64,000 nt of DNA from CAXBDP01 sp041689935. Its GTDB lineage: Bacteria; Bacteroidota; Bacteroidia; Cytophagales; Cyclobacteriaceae. Both the position numbers and the translations under genes were made by a program. This document shows positions 1 to 8,161 of this stretch, one piece after another. The stretch covers positions 62,001 through 126,000 of the forward strand of contig JBDNFI010000087.1 of the NCBI GenBank assembly GCA_041689935.1. Reading direction: 5' to 3'. Positions within the stretch are counted from its first letter, which is position 1. Every line of letters begins with the position of its first letter. The notes beneath the pieces are model-generated. The model was given only the letters and a program-made list of their open reading frames with translations, ran no database searches and was not told the DNA's origin.

Positions 1-828
1 AACGTTATCACCAGCTTCGCCTCTGTTTAATATCTTACGGAACATTTCAACTCCCGTAACGGTAGACTTTAGGTTTTCAGCACCCATACCCAAGATATCT
101 ACTGACTCGCCAGAGTTTACAATACCTCTTTCTATTCTACCAGTAGCCACAGTACCACGACCAGTGATCGAAAATACGTCTTCTACAGGCATTAGGAAAG
201 GAAGATCAATTAGACGCTCAGGGAGAGGGATAAAATTATCAACTGCATCCATTAATTCAATTACTTTTTCTACCCATTCTGGTTCGCCGTTAAGTGCACC
301 AAGAGCAGAACCTTGAATTACCGGGATATCATCACCTGGGAAATCATAGAATGAAAGCAGTTCGCGAATTTCCATTTCAACAAGCTCAAGAAGCTCTGGA
401 TCATCCACAAGGTCGACTTTATTCATAAACACAACAAGAGCTGGTACACCAACCTGACGAGCAAGAAGAATGTGTTCTCTAGTTTGTGGCATTGGCCCAT
501 CAGTAGCAGCAACCACAAGGATTGCGCCGTCCATTTGAGCCGCACCAGTTACCATGTTCTTCACATAATCCGCGTGACCAGGACAGTCAACGTGTGCATA
601 GTGACGATTCACAGTTGTGTACTCAACGTGAGATGTATTAATAGTAATACCTCTTTCTTTCTCCTCGGGAGCATTATCGATCGAAGAGAAATCGCGCATT
701 GTTGCAAAACCTTTTTCAGCCAACACTTTTGTAATTGCAGCTGTTAATGTAGTTTTTCCGTGATCAACGTGACCAATTGTTCCAACGTTTACGTGTGGTT
801 TGGAACGGTCAAAGTTTTCTTTAGCCAT
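1..828 (-). CDS. tuf: Elongation factor Tu, C-terminus beyond window edge
   Basis: Translational GTPase that brings aminoacyl-tRNA to the ribosomal A site. The 276 codons visible read into the left edge, so about 120 C-terminal residues (most of domains 2 and 3) lie outside. Seen directly: P-loop GHVDHGKT at residues 19-26, switch motif RGITIN at 59-64, DCPGH at 81-85 and NKVD at 136-139, all canonical. The start MAKENFDRSKPHVN is the usual EF-Tu N-terminus. It follows three tRNA genes on the same strand with only about 60 bp between, and probably shares their promoter at about 1262-1292. Identification is not in doubt. Confidence 0.98.
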   Translation of the reverse strand, partial: MAKENFDRSKPHVNVGTIGHVDHGKTTLTAAITKVLAEKGFATMRDFSSIDNAPEEKERGITINTSHVEYTTVNRHYAHVDCPGHADYVKNMVTGAAQMDGAILVVAATDGPMPQTREHILLARQVGVPALVVFMNKVDLVDDPELLELVEMEIRELLSFYDFPGDDIPVIQGSALGALNGEPEWVEKVIELMDAVDNFIPLPERLIDLPFLMPVEDVFSITGRGTVATGRIERGIVNSGESVDILGMGAENLKSTVTGVEMFRKILNRGEAGDNV

Positions 829-888
829 ATTTGAAAAGTCTCAGTTTAGATGAAAAATTATTCGTTTTTTAAATTTCTCAATGCCTTG

Positions 889-960
889 AGCCGATGACGG
901 GAATTGAACCCGTGACCCCTTCCTTACCAAGGAAGTACTCTACCTCTGAGCTACATCGGC
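889..960 (-). tRNA. tRNA-Thr (anticodon GGT)
   Basis: The minus strand folds as a cloverleaf: acceptor GCCGATG pairs with CATCGGC, anticodon stem CTTCC/GGAAG holds loop TTGGTAA (anticodon GGT, reading ACC/ACT), and the T arm contains GGTTCAATTCC-type sequence. The discriminator base is at 889. No CCA is encoded. It lies between tRNA-Gly and tuf. Confidence 0.96.
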
Positions 961-1025
961 TTACACCAACTACTCGGGAACCGGTAAGTATCATGGGTTA
1001 CCCGCAATCTGCTTTTTATAAAAAG

Positions 1026-1098
1026 AGCGGGCGACGAGGTTCGAACCCGCGACCTGCAGCTTGGAAGGCTGCCGCTCTACCAGCTGAGCTACACCCGC
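1026..1098 (-). tRNA. tRNA-Gly (anticodon TCC)
   Basis: Minus-strand cloverleaf: acceptor GCGGGTG/CGCCCGC (one G-T pair), D arm GCTC-AGCTGGTA-GAGC, anticodon stem GCAGC/GCTGC around loop CTTCCAA (anticodon TCC), and T loop TTCGAAC. CCA is not encoded. Second tRNA of a Tyr-Gly-Thr-tuf transcription unit. Confidence 0.96.
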
Positions 1099-1126
1099 TT
1101 TTTACGACATTTACTCTTTCGAGCAG

Positions 1127-1209
1127 TGGGGAGAGTAGGATTCGAACCTACGAAGTCATAAGACAACGGATTTACAGTCCGTCCCAGTTGGCCGCTTTGG
1201 TATCTCCCC
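1127..1209 (-). tRNA. tRNA-Tyr (anticodon GTA)
   Basis: Class II tRNA of 83 nt with a long variable arm. On the minus strand the acceptor is GGGGAGA/TCTCCCC, the anticodon stem ACGGA/TCCGT holds loop CTGTAAA (anticodon GTA), and the T loop is TTCGAAT. First gene after the promoter; the order Tyr-Gly-Thr-tuf is the same as in the E. coli tufB operon. Confidence 0.96.
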
Positions 1210-1261
1210 GAAATCTTCCTCCAAAAGCCCATTCCAGCTAGGCTTTTTGAGAAAGGAAGTG

Positions 1262-1292
1262 CAAAATTAATGGCAATTTCCGTTTAATCAAA
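1262..1292 (-). promoter_or_regulatory. Bacteroidota-type promoter of the tRNA-tuf operon
   Basis: Read on the minus strand, TTTG (1292-1289), exactly 19 nt, then TAATTTTG (1269-1262). This matches the known Bacteroidota primary sigma consensus TTTG-N19-TAnnTTTG at every fixed base. Transcription would begin near 1255, about 45 nt before tRNA-Tyr. Confidence 0.8.
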
Positions 1293-1447
1293 TTTTTCAA
1301 ATAAAATATCTCTCTTTCTTTCATTTAGTTTTCAACAACGACCAGTTTTTACAAAAAATAGATATTCTAAAGCCTTTTAGAATAGTATTTTCGATCATCC
1401 ATCTTAATTTTACGGTAAATATTTTTTCGAATACTATCAATCTCATT

Positions 1448-1951
1448 ATGGAATACCAAGCAACTATCGATAAGAAAACATATCGCATACAAAAAGATGA
1501 CGCTAAATTCACAATAGATGGTAAAGAAATCCAATGGGATTTATCTCGAATTTCGAATAGGCAATTCCACATTTTGGTAAATAATGTTTCTTACAACTCC
1601 GAGGTGGTAGAGATAAAGCGGGAGGAAAAAATAGTTATTCTTAAAATCAACGGCCAAATCCGTGAAGTAAAGTTAAAAGATAAATTCGATTTACTTCTTG
1701 ATAAAATGGGACTCAGCGAAGTCAATACACAACAACTAAGCAAATTGAAAGCACCTATGCCAGGACTAATTCTAGATATTAAAGTAAGCCCTGGAGAGCA
1801 AGTAGCTAAAGGTGATCAACTATTGGTATTGGAAGCAATGAAAATGGAGAATGTAATAAAATCTCCGGGTGAAGGGATTGTAAAGGCCATCATCGTAAGA
1901 AAAGGTGACAGCGTCGAAAAAAATCAAATCTTAATTGAATTCGAAAACTAA
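1448..1951 (+). CDS. Biotin carboxyl carrier protein (biotin/lipoyl domain)
   Basis: A 167-residue protein whose C-terminal half is a biotinyl domain: KAPMPG at about 101-106 and the biotinylation motif EAMKMEN with the target lysine at 132. The N-terminal ~90 residues form a beta-rich extension like that found on the biotin-carrying part of acyl-CoA carboxylases. It would carry CO2 as carboxybiotin between a biotin carboxylase and a carboxyltransferase. No carboxylase subunit lies next to it; pyrH follows after 37 bp. Whether it serves acetyl-CoA, propionyl-CoA or another acyl-CoA carboxylase cannot be told here. Confidence 0.88.
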   Translation: MEYQATIDKKTYRIQKDDAKFTIDGKEIQWDLSRISNRQFHILVNNVSYNSEVVEIKREEKIVILKINGQIREVKLKDKFDLLLDKMGLSEVNTQQLSKLKAPMPGLILDIKVSPGEQVAKGDQLLVLEAMKMENVIKSPGEGIVKAIIVRKGDSVEKNQILIEFEN

Positions 1952-1988
1952 CAAATAAACCCACATACCTTTTATATTTACCCTCTAT

Positions 1989-2696
1989 ATGAAATACAAA
2001 AGAATTTTGCTCAAGCTAAGTGGTGAGTCCCTTATGGGAACAAGGCAGTATGGAATTGATCCACAAAGACTTGAGCAATACGCCCAAGAAATTAAGGAAA
2101 TTAAAGACCTCGGAATCGAAATTGCCATCGTAATAGGCGGTGGAAATATCTTTAGAGGTGTGGATGCTGAGAAAAGTGGTATTGATAGAGTCCAAGGAGA
2201 CTATATGGGAATGCTGGCTACAGTTATCAATTCGATGGCCATTCAAAGCTCCCTCGAAAAGCATGGGATGTTTACTAGATTAATGGCAGGCATCAAAATG
2301 GAACAAGTTTGCGAACCGTTTATAAGAAGGCGAGCTGTGAGACATTTAGAAAAAGGCCGAATTGTCATCTTTGGAGCTGGGATAGGAAATCCTTATTTCA
2401 CTACTGATTCAGCGGCCAGTTTGCGTGCCATTGAAATTGAGGCCGACGCAGTGCTAAAAGGAACCAGAGTGGACGGTGTGTATAGTGCCGACCCAGAGAA
2501 AGACCCAAATGCAATAAAATACGCTACTATTTCTTTTCAAGAAGTATATGAGAAAGGCTTGAATGTGATGGATATGACGGCATTTACCTTGTGCCACGAA
2601 AACAATCTTCCGATTATCGTATTTGACATTAACACCTCAGGAAACTTAAAAAGACTTATATTGGGCGAAGAAATAGGAACGCTCATCACCGCATAA
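1989..2696 (+). CDS. pyrH: UMP kinase
   Basis: Phosphorylates UMP to UDP with ATP, a step of pyrimidine nucleotide synthesis in the cytoplasm. It is 235 residues long, normal for bacterial PyrH (amino acid kinase fold). Visible motifs are KRILLKLSGESL at the N-terminus, GGGNIFRG at 50-57, a DYMGMLATVIN stretch, and the C-terminal nucleotide-binding GTRVDGVYSADPEKDPNA. It lies between the biotin carrier gene and frr (9 bp downstream); pyrH-frr adjacency is widespread in bacteria and suggests co-transcription. Confidence 0.97.
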   Translation: MKYKRILLKLSGESLMGTRQYGIDPQRLEQYAQEIKEIKDLGIEIAIVIGGGNIFRGVDAEKSGIDRVQGDYMGMLATVINSMAIQSSLEKHGMFTRLMAGIKMEQVCEPFIRRRAVRHLEKGRIVIFGAGIGNPYFTTDSAASLRAIEIEADAVLKGTRVDGVYSADPEKDPNAIKYATISFQEVYEKGLNVMDMTAFTLCHENNLPIIVFDINTSGNLKRLILGEEIGTLITA

Positions 2697-2705
2697 TAGA
2701 CAATC

Positions 2706-3266
2706 ATGGAAGAGATTCAGTTATTTTTGGATGAAGCCAAAGAACAAATGGAAAAAGCAGTTCAGCACACCTCTTTGGAGCTTGGCAAAATTAGAGCAGG
2801 TAAGGCCTCCCCTTCTATGCTCGATGGACTCACTGTAAATTACTATGGCGTTGTTACTGCTTTAAACCAAGCATCGTCAGTAACCATACCCGATGCCCGT
2901 ACGGTGTTGATAAAACCTTGGGAGAAATCTCTTTTAAGTGAGATAGAAAGAGCTATCATTAATTCTGACCTCGGTTTGAGCCCTCAAAATGATGGGGAAG
3001 TAATCAGATTGAACATCCCCCCGCTAACGGAGGACAGAAGAAAGCAATTAGCTAAACAAGCTAAAATGGAAGCAGAAAATGGTAAAATTAGTGTCAGGAA
3101 TGTACGTAAAGATACGAATGACTCCCTAAGGAAACTTCAGAAAGAGGGTGCCTCTGAAGATGATGTCAAAAGAGCAGAAGATACCGTTCAGCAGCTCACT
3201 GATAAATTCATTACAAAATGTGATGAGACTTATTTAAAGAAAGAAGCTGAAATCATGACTGTTTAA
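2706..3266 (+). CDS. frr: Ribosome recycling factor
   Basis: Splits post-termination ribosomes together with EF-G. Length of 186 residues is typical of RRF. Recognisable features are the N-terminal helix MEKAVQHTSLELGKIRAGKASPSMLDG, the central domain beginning YYGVVTALNQASSVTIPDARTV-like sequence, and the conserved RNVRKDTND-type segment near residue 130. It ends the pyrH-frr unit and is followed within about 25 bp by a hairpin with a T-run. Confidence 0.97.
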   Translation: MEEIQLFLDEAKEQMEKAVQHTSLELGKIRAGKASPSMLDGLTVNYYGVVTALNQASSVTIPDARTVLIKPWEKSLLSEIERAIINSDLGLSPQNDGEVIRLNIPPLTEDRRKQLAKQAKMEAENGKISVRNVRKDTNDSLRKLQKEGASEDDVKRAEDTVQQLTDKFITKCDETYLKKEAEIMTV

Positions 3267-3290
3267 TTTCCATTTCAAGGAAATAAATTT

Positions 3291-3316
3291 AGGTGCCTCA
3301 AAAGGCCCCTTTTTTA
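3291..3316 (+). terminator. Intrinsic terminator after frr
   Basis: Arms AGGTGCCT (3291-3298) and AGGCCCCT (3303-3310) pair at seven of eight positions around loop CAAA, followed by a run of Ts to 3316. Position just after the frr stop fits a terminator. Confidence 0.75.
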
Positions 3317-3339
3317 TTGCTGCCAGTAAAAAATACCTT

Positions 3340-4455
3340 CTACTTCAACTTAAATAATAAGACATAAGGGTTTTGGTCATCATCAGCCAAGTAATACTCC
3401 GAATCAACAGAGAAGTCATAAGCGTTGGCATAACTCACAAAGTAATTGTCATAAACCCCAACTGCCTTTTCGATTGGAATTTCTGAAAAGCTGAGGTTAT
3501 AAAAATTCTGGGTTGAAGCATTATAATAGCCTAGGTACTCCATCGTATCATCTAACCAATTGAAAAGTAACTTATCTTCCGATTTGCTAAAGCTTCCATT
3601 ATGATAGTAGATACCACCTTCCATAAAAGATTGGCGAGCTTCCATCATATCCAAAGATTTCACCTCATCGGTCACATTTTTGCCTTGAAAATCAAGAATT
3701 ATTGAGGGCTCAAATTTGTCTTCAGAATATTGGTAAATAGTATCATGCATCGATTTTGAGAAAAGTACCTCATTATCGTTGAGCGTAAAATAGGTTCTAG
3801 TTGGGAGGAAATCAGCCGTTGAATATTCTGGTAAAAAGGAGCTTATTGTTTGCTGACTTGCTACATCATAAATTATCAAAAGCTTCTCTTTTTTATCATT
3901 TGAAAACTGCCTAGCATCAAGCTGGAAAGCAAAAAGGTTATCCATCAAATGAGAAAATGACTTTGCTTGAAAATCAATTGGTTCATTGCCAATATGATTT
4001 CCATTTTTCAAATCAAATTTCATCAGCTTCCTTTGGTTGACATCTAGGATATAAACCAATCCATCTGCTTCATTGATAGAAAAATCAAAAGGCAAATAGA
4101 ATTCAGATGGGCCAGTGCCTACATCAGATAGTTTGTATTTGAATTTACCTTCCGCATCAAAATGAAATAGCGATTTGGTATTTCTAATGTCCAACACAAA
4201 AATACCAGACTTGCTGACAATAATTTTATCAATTTGGCCGATAAGGCTTTCTTCCCTATTTTCCAATCTAATTACTTTCAGTGCTTCAAGTTGTCCCTCG
4301 ATATCCAACTTATCCTTCGTTACCATGACCACCATTGGCTCATTCGATTTTCCCTTATCAATATTTGGTTCATTGCCAGAACAACCAGAAATACCTACCA
4401 GTAGGACAAGAAAAAAAGCGATGCCTATTAGATGATTTGAATGTCCTAAATTCAT
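3340..4455 (-). CDS. Six-bladed beta-propeller lipoprotein
   Basis: A 371-residue predicted lipoprotein: signal peptide with hydrophobic core at about 10-22 and lipobox GISGC. The rest has repeated blocks of the type found in Bacteroidota 6-bladed propeller proteins (for example DKIIVSKSGIFVLDI, FDFSINEADGLVYILDV, YDNYFVSYANAYDF). Function of this family is not established; members are envelope lipoproteins often found next to small secreted peptides. This copy lies 10 bp downstream of nadD and is probably co-transcribed with gmk-nadD, with no obvious functional link. Two further members occur at 58282-59451 and 60170-61243. Confidence 0.72.
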   Translation of the reverse strand: MNLGHSNHLIGIAFFLVLLVGISGCSGNEPNIDKGKSNEPMVVMVTKDKLDIEGQLEALKVIRLENREESLIGQIDKIIVSKSGIFVLDIRNTKSLFHFDAEGKFKYKLSDVGTGPSEFYLPFDFSINEADGLVYILDVNQRKLMKFDLKNGNHIGNEPIDFQAKSFSHLMDNLFAFQLDARQFSNDKKEKLLIIYDVASQQTISSFLPEYSTADFLPTRTYFTLNDNEVLFSKSMHDTIYQYSEDKFEPSIILDFQGKNVTDEVKSLDMMEARQSFMEGGIYYHNGSFSKSEDKLLFNWLDDTMEYLGYYNASTQNFYNLSFSEIPIEKAVGVYDNYFVSYANAYDFSVDSEYYLADDDQNPYVLLFKLK

Positions 4456-4465
4456 GGTTTACTAT

Positions 4466-5038
4466 TTACAAATAAAGCTTTTTCGTCCAAATATAATCAA
4501 TAACCCTGTCAGGCAATAAATATTTTGGGCTACGATTCTTCTTAAATAGCTTCCTTATAAAGGTGGCAGAGATATTAAACTGCGGGGCTTCTACCCTTAG
4601 TACCTTGGGATGATCTATGAGTGCTGACTTTTTGGATCCTGGACGTGGGTATACAATGAGCCCACATTGGTTGAGAATAGTTTCGTGATTTTTCCATTGA
4701 GGAAAATTGACAAGATTATCCTCGCCCATAATCACCTGAAAATGATGATTCGGATAACGATCCATTAGCCAAGCAAGCGTATCGCTGGTATAGCTTGGTT
4801 TGGGCATTTGGAATTCAATATTACTAGCTCTGAATTTCCAGTGATCTTCAATAGCAAGCTCCACCATGCGAAGCCTGTCAAACTCATGCGCTAACTGGAT
4901 GCTCTTTTTAAAGGGATTTTGAGGAGAAACGACAAACCAAATCTCATCTAATTGGGCTTCGTCTAATATCACATTTGCTATGATAAGGTGCCCAACATGA
5001 ATGGGGTTGAAAGAACCAAAAAAGAGACCTACTTTCAT
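4466..5038 (-). CDS. nadD: Nicotinate-nucleotide adenylyltransferase
   Basis: Adenylates nicotinate mononucleotide to deamido-NAD in NAD synthesis. It has 190 residues; the nucleotidyltransferase signature GSFNPIHVGH sits at 8-17 and the second motif ISATFIR at 156-162, both diagnostic. Its ATG overlaps the gmk stop by 4 bp (ATGA-type overlap), so the two are translationally coupled. Confidence 0.95.
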   Translation of the reverse strand: MKVGLFFGSFNPIHVGHLIIANVILDEAQLDEIWFVVSPQNPFKKSIQLAHEFDRLRMVELAIEDHWKFRASNIEFQMPKPSYTSDTLAWLMDRYPNHHFQVIMGEDNLVNFPQWKNHETILNQCGLIVYPRPGSKKSALIDHPKVLRVEAPQFNISATFIRKLFKKNRSPKYLLPDRVIDYIWTKKLYL

Positions 5039-5607
5039 TTTTTGAGGAAATCTTCTACCAATTGCTTGGCTCTATTTACAGAACTTTCTAACTCATCGTT
5101 GAGCAATACTACATCAAATTTATTGGCAAAGCTCATCTCAAACTCAGCTTTGTATATTCGTCTAGACAAACTCTGTGCCGACTCGGTACCCCTGTCGGTG
5201 AGGCGTTCCTTCAGAATTTCTATCGAGGGCACTTTCACAAAAACAGCTAAGGCCTTATCTCCAAAGTAATTTTTTAAATTTAACGCTCCTTTTACGTCTA
5301 CATCAAAAATTACATGGTGCCCTTCTGACCAAATCCGCGCTATTTCAGATTTGAGTGTGCCATAGTAATTGCCTTCGTACACTTCCTCCCACTCAATGAA
5401 TTCATTATTATCGATTTTCTTTTTGAAATCTTCCTTGCTGAGGAAGTAATAATCTTTACCATTTTGTTCCATCCTCCCGCGTCTATCACGGGTGCTAGCT
5501 GAAATCGAAAAGCCCAGGACAGGGAATGCTTCCAGCAAATGTTTTACTATAGTGGTTTTACCCGATCCGGAGGGTGCGGCAAATATGAAGGCTTTTCCTT
5601 CTGACAT
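5035..5607 (-). CDS. gmk: Guanylate kinase
   Basis: Converts GMP to GDP. At 190 residues it is typical length; the P-loop APSGSGKT is at 11-18 and GMP-binding residues appear in the STRDRRGRMEQNGKDYYF-type segment after residue 38. First gene of the gmk-nadD-lipoprotein unit; a terminator-like hairpin separates it from the sigma/anti-sigma genes upstream. It contains one GCGGGAGG octamer (sense orientation, 5473-5480). Confidence 0.96.
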   Translation of the reverse strand: MSEGKAFIFAAPSGSGKTTIVKHLLEAFPVLGFSISASTRDRRGRMEQNGKDYYFLSKEDFKKKIDNNEFIEWEEVYEGNYYGTLKSEIARIWSEGHHVIFDVDVKGALNLKNYFGDKALAVFVKVPSIEILKERLTDRGTESAQSLSRRIYKAEFEMSFANKFDVVLLNDELESSVNRAKQLVEDFLKK

Positions 5608-5634
5608 GATCTAAAATAGGTAGTGGATGAAACG

Positions 5635-5662
5635 AAAAAAGCTTCTGATTTTCAGACGCTTT
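5635..5662 (-). terminator. Terminator of the sigma/anti-sigma unit
   Basis: On the minus strand AAAGCGTCTGA (5662-5652) pairs with TCAGAAGCTTT (5648-5638) with one mismatch and a 3-nt loop, followed by Ts (5640-5635). The upper arm includes the TGA stop of the anti-sigma gene. Confidence 0.7.
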
Positions 5663-5939
5663 CTTTTACTTTTATTCGAATGGAATTGGCTAGTTCTTCA
5701 GGACAACACTTTGTTTCCAGCTTCGTTTTGATGGCTTCCTTTATGCTTTTGTCTAGATTGTAATTTTCTATACAACACATACATTTCTCTAGCTTTAATT
5801 TCAATGCATCTTCCGTCTTTCCATCTACTTCACCATCGATATAAAGCTGAAGTGCTTTTATACATTCTGCTCTATCAGGACATGGATTTTCATGCTTTCC
5901 CCTTGACCATTGAAACCACTTAGTAAAATGTAAACTCAT
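5652..5939 (-). CDS. Probable zinc-binding anti-sigma factor
   Basis: A 95-residue, cysteine-rich protein with seven cysteines, including a C-M-C-C cluster near residue 53 and a further CC near residue 78, and a histidine-containing N-terminus. Its pattern ECIKALQLYIDGEV...LEKCMCC resembles the zinc-containing anti-sigma (ZAS/RsrA-like) fold, which holds an ECF sigma factor inactive until thiols are oxidised. It starts 9 bp after the stop of an ECF sigma gene on the same strand, the standard arrangement for such a pair. The redox role is inferred from family knowledge; no direct evidence for it here beyond the cysteines. Confidence 0.7.
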   Translation of the reverse strand: MSLHFTKWFQWSRGKHENPCPDRAECIKALQLYIDGEVDGKTEDALKLKLEKCMCCIENYNLDKSIKEAIKTKLETKCCPEELANSIRIKVKESV

Positions 5940-5948
5940 AATAACGTT

Positions 5949-6527
5949 TTATTTATAACCCATTGTTTTCGCATAAGACTTCAATTTCTCCTTTAGCAAA
6001 TTTCTGGCTCTGTGCAATCTGGAGCGGACAGTTCCGATAGGAATGTCTAAAATTTTAGCCATTTCCTCATAGGTAAAGCCCTCAAGGTCGCAAAGAATGA
6101 TCACCGTTCTGAAATCTACATCTAATGCATTTAGTGCTATAGCCACTTCATCACCAATCATATCTTGCACCGTTTCTACCCGCAAGTCAGTGGTGATTGA
6201 TTCATCTATATCATCCGAATTATAAAAGTTTTCAACCTCCTGATAATCTACTTTGGCAGGTTGCTTACTCTTTTTCCGAAAGTCATTGATGAAACTGTTT
6301 TTCAAGATTCGGAACAACCACGCTTTTGCATTAGTTCCTGCTTGAAATGAGGTGATAAAGCGAAAAGCCTTCAGATAAGTATCCTGCACCAAATCTTTGG
6401 CGTCGTCCTCGTCGAAGGTAAGTCTATACGCGAAATTGTACATACTATTGATGTGAGGCATAAATTCGTTCTCGAACATACGCTGCTTCTCTACTTTTGA
6501 TAAAACTGGCTTTTCCTGTTCCGACAT
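5949..6527 (-). CDS. ECF-type RNA polymerase sigma factor
   Basis: Sigma-70 family factor of the ECF class (about 192 residues). Region 2 is seen as YNFAYRLTFDEDDAKDLVQDTYLKAFRF and region 4 as LDVDFRTVIILCDLEGFTYEEMAKILDIPIGTVRSRLHRAR. I place the start at 6527 (MSEQEKP) rather than at the ATG at 6551, because a TAnnTTTG promoter element at 6569-6562 would leave no leader for the longer form. It is followed by the anti-sigma gene. The gene set it controls cannot be read from this window. Confidence 0.92.
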   Translation of the reverse strand: MSEQEKPVLSKVEKQRMFENEFMPHINSMYNFAYRLTFDEDDAKDLVQDTYLKAFRFITSFQAGTNAKAWLFRILKNSFINDFRKKSKQPAKVDYQEVENFYNSDDIDESITTDLRVETVQDMIGDEVAIALNALDVDFRTVIILCDLEGFTYEEMAKILDIPIGTVRSRLHRARNLLKEKLKSYAKTMGYK

Positions 6528-6561
6528 AAGATCTCCAAAAATACTAAACATTTACCATCTG

Positions 6562-6569
6562 CAAACTTA
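6562..6569 (-). promoter_or_regulatory. Candidate -7 element of the sigma-factor gene
   Basis: TAAGTTTG on the minus strand fits TAnnTTTG. No clear TTTG at the -33 position. Located 35 bp before the preferred start codon. Confidence 0.4.
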
Positions 6570-6630
6570 AATACCGATTGCTTTTGTATAATATTATACC
6601 ATCTGTATCAAATATGGTTATTTTTACGCC

Positions 6631-7725
6631 ATGCCTTCTCTAAAAATTCTATTTCTGACCTACCAAGGCGATATGGCTGGGAGCACCAACTCTATAGCTA
6701 TGTTGGCAACTGACCTTGCCAACCGAGGGCATCAAATCTACCTTGGTTGCCGCCGAGAAAGTCTAATCTACCAAATGCTGGAAGGCAGCAAGGTTCACCT
6801 AATTGCCATGACTTTCGCAGGAAAGCTGGATTTCCAAAATATGCGGCAAATAAAATCTGCCGTAGAAACATACCAAATTCAACTTATTAATGCTCAAAGC
6901 AGTTGGGATCGATACACCTCTATCCTTGCAAAATGGCGATACAAGCTGCCTATAAAGATCATCCACACTCGTAGGCAACGTCCATTGAGCATAGGTGGAT
7001 TTCTACAAAACTTCTTGTACAACAAAGGCGCAGATGGATTTGTAGCTGTGAGTAATGGTGTGGCAGATGGTTTGAAAAAGATGGGACTAAACGCTAGCAA
7101 AATAAAAGTAATATACAATGGAACGCCAAGAGATAAATACCAAAACCTTGACCAAGCTCAAACAGAGGTACTACGCCAGAAATTTCAAATCAACCCTAAT
7201 GATTTTGTAATCGGTTGTATCTCTCGTCGAAAACAGCAAGAGCAAATTTTACAAGCCTTGGCTTTGGTGGACTATCCAGTTCAATTGATTTTTGTAGGGA
7301 TTAGGAAAGAGGCGGATTTAGAGAAATGGCTAGATAAATTACCCGCTATCCATCAGGTATATTTCGAAGGTGAAGTAGGTGCTAATGAAATTCTACATTA
7401 TTATCCGCTCTTTGATATAAAAATATTGGCTTCGAATATGGAAGGTCTTTCGCAATCGCTACTCGAAGCCATGGCCATGGAAGTACCTGTGATCGCTACC
7501 GACGCAGCTGGCAATCCAGATTTGATAAAGCGGGAGGTAAACGGACTGCTTTTCCAAGAAGGAAATATCAAAGAACTTGCAAGTACCATCACCCGGCTCA
7601 AAGAAAACCCAAAGCTCAGACAGGCACTTGCCACCCAAGGGAAAAAAACAGCATTGGTAGATTTTTCACTAGACAATACGGTGAAAGGATATGAGAAGTA
7701 TTTTGAGGATATCCTCAAGCAATGA
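6631..7725 (+). CDS. Glycosyltransferase, GT4-like
   Basis: GT-B fold glycosyltransferase of 364 residues. The N-terminal domain opens LKILFLTYQGDMAGSTNSIAMLATDLANRGH (glycine-rich acceptor-domain start), and the C-terminal donor domain has the family signature EGLSQSLLEAMAMEVPVIATDAAGNPDLI with the E-x7-E motif around residue 270-280. It would transfer a sugar from a nucleotide sugar to a lipid or glycan; the substrate is not deducible. It stands alone, divergent from the sigma gene. It carries one GCGGGAGG (7530-7537). Confidence 0.88.
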   Translation: MPSLKILFLTYQGDMAGSTNSIAMLATDLANRGHQIYLGCRRESLIYQMLEGSKVHLIAMTFAGKLDFQNMRQIKSAVETYQIQLINAQSSWDRYTSILAKWRYKLPIKIIHTRRQRPLSIGGFLQNFLYNKGADGFVAVSNGVADGLKKMGLNASKIKVIYNGTPRDKYQNLDQAQTEVLRQKFQINPNDFVIGCISRRKQQEQILQALALVDYPVQLIFVGIRKEADLEKWLDKLPAIHQVYFEGEVGANEILHYYPLFDIKILASNMEGLSQSLLEAMAMEVPVIATDAAGNPDLIKREVNGLLFQEGNIKELASTITRLKENPKLRQALATQGKKTALVDFSLDNTVKGYEKYFEDILKQ

Positions 7726-7951
7726 AATACAGTGGCCATTAAAGAGTCTGTGAAAACATGACTTATCCATTATTCACCATTTATAAGCAGATATTTCACG
7801 CAATTTATTGAATATAGGCAGGTAGATATTTGAGGATGGCTTGAAGGAGTTTATCTCCAAGTCAAGATGTTGTTCTTTTAATGACCCACTTTTCTAAAAA
7901 ACAACTATATTACTTCGATAGCCAATTTCTTAAACTGAAAATTAAAATAGG

Positions 7952-8161
7952 ATGGAAATTAAGAACTTTTTAACCAGAAAAGATTTCATGGAATTTTTCA
8001 GGAATGATGAAAAATTAAATGAATTAACAACTGATGATAGGCTTGAGATTTTCAGTTACATTCTTCTTGGAAGCAGTGACATCACCAAAGATTTGTTGGA
8101 TGAAATACTAAGAGATTATTCTGTTTCAAATCTAACAGTAATTGAGGTAAAAAATGGCTAA
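7952..8161 (+). CDS. Small acidic protein upstream of HNH nuclease
   Basis: Sixty-nine residues, MEIKNFLTRKDFMEFF... with predicted helical, charged sequence and no signal peptide or known motif. I do not recognise it. Its stop overlaps the start of the HNH nuclease gene by 8 bp, so the two are almost surely translated from one message. The tight coupling invites the idea of a partner or inhibitor for the nuclease, but nothing in the sequence proves this. Base composition is visibly more AT-rich than in flanking core genes. Confidence 0.6.
   Translation: MEIKNFLTRKDFMEFFRNDEKLNELTTDDRLEIFSYILLGSSDITKDLLDEILRDYSVSNLTVIEVKNG

Noticed and set aside
894..1241. Plus-strand open frame of 115 codons over the tRNA region
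   Set aside because: It is the antisense of three well-formed tRNA genes.
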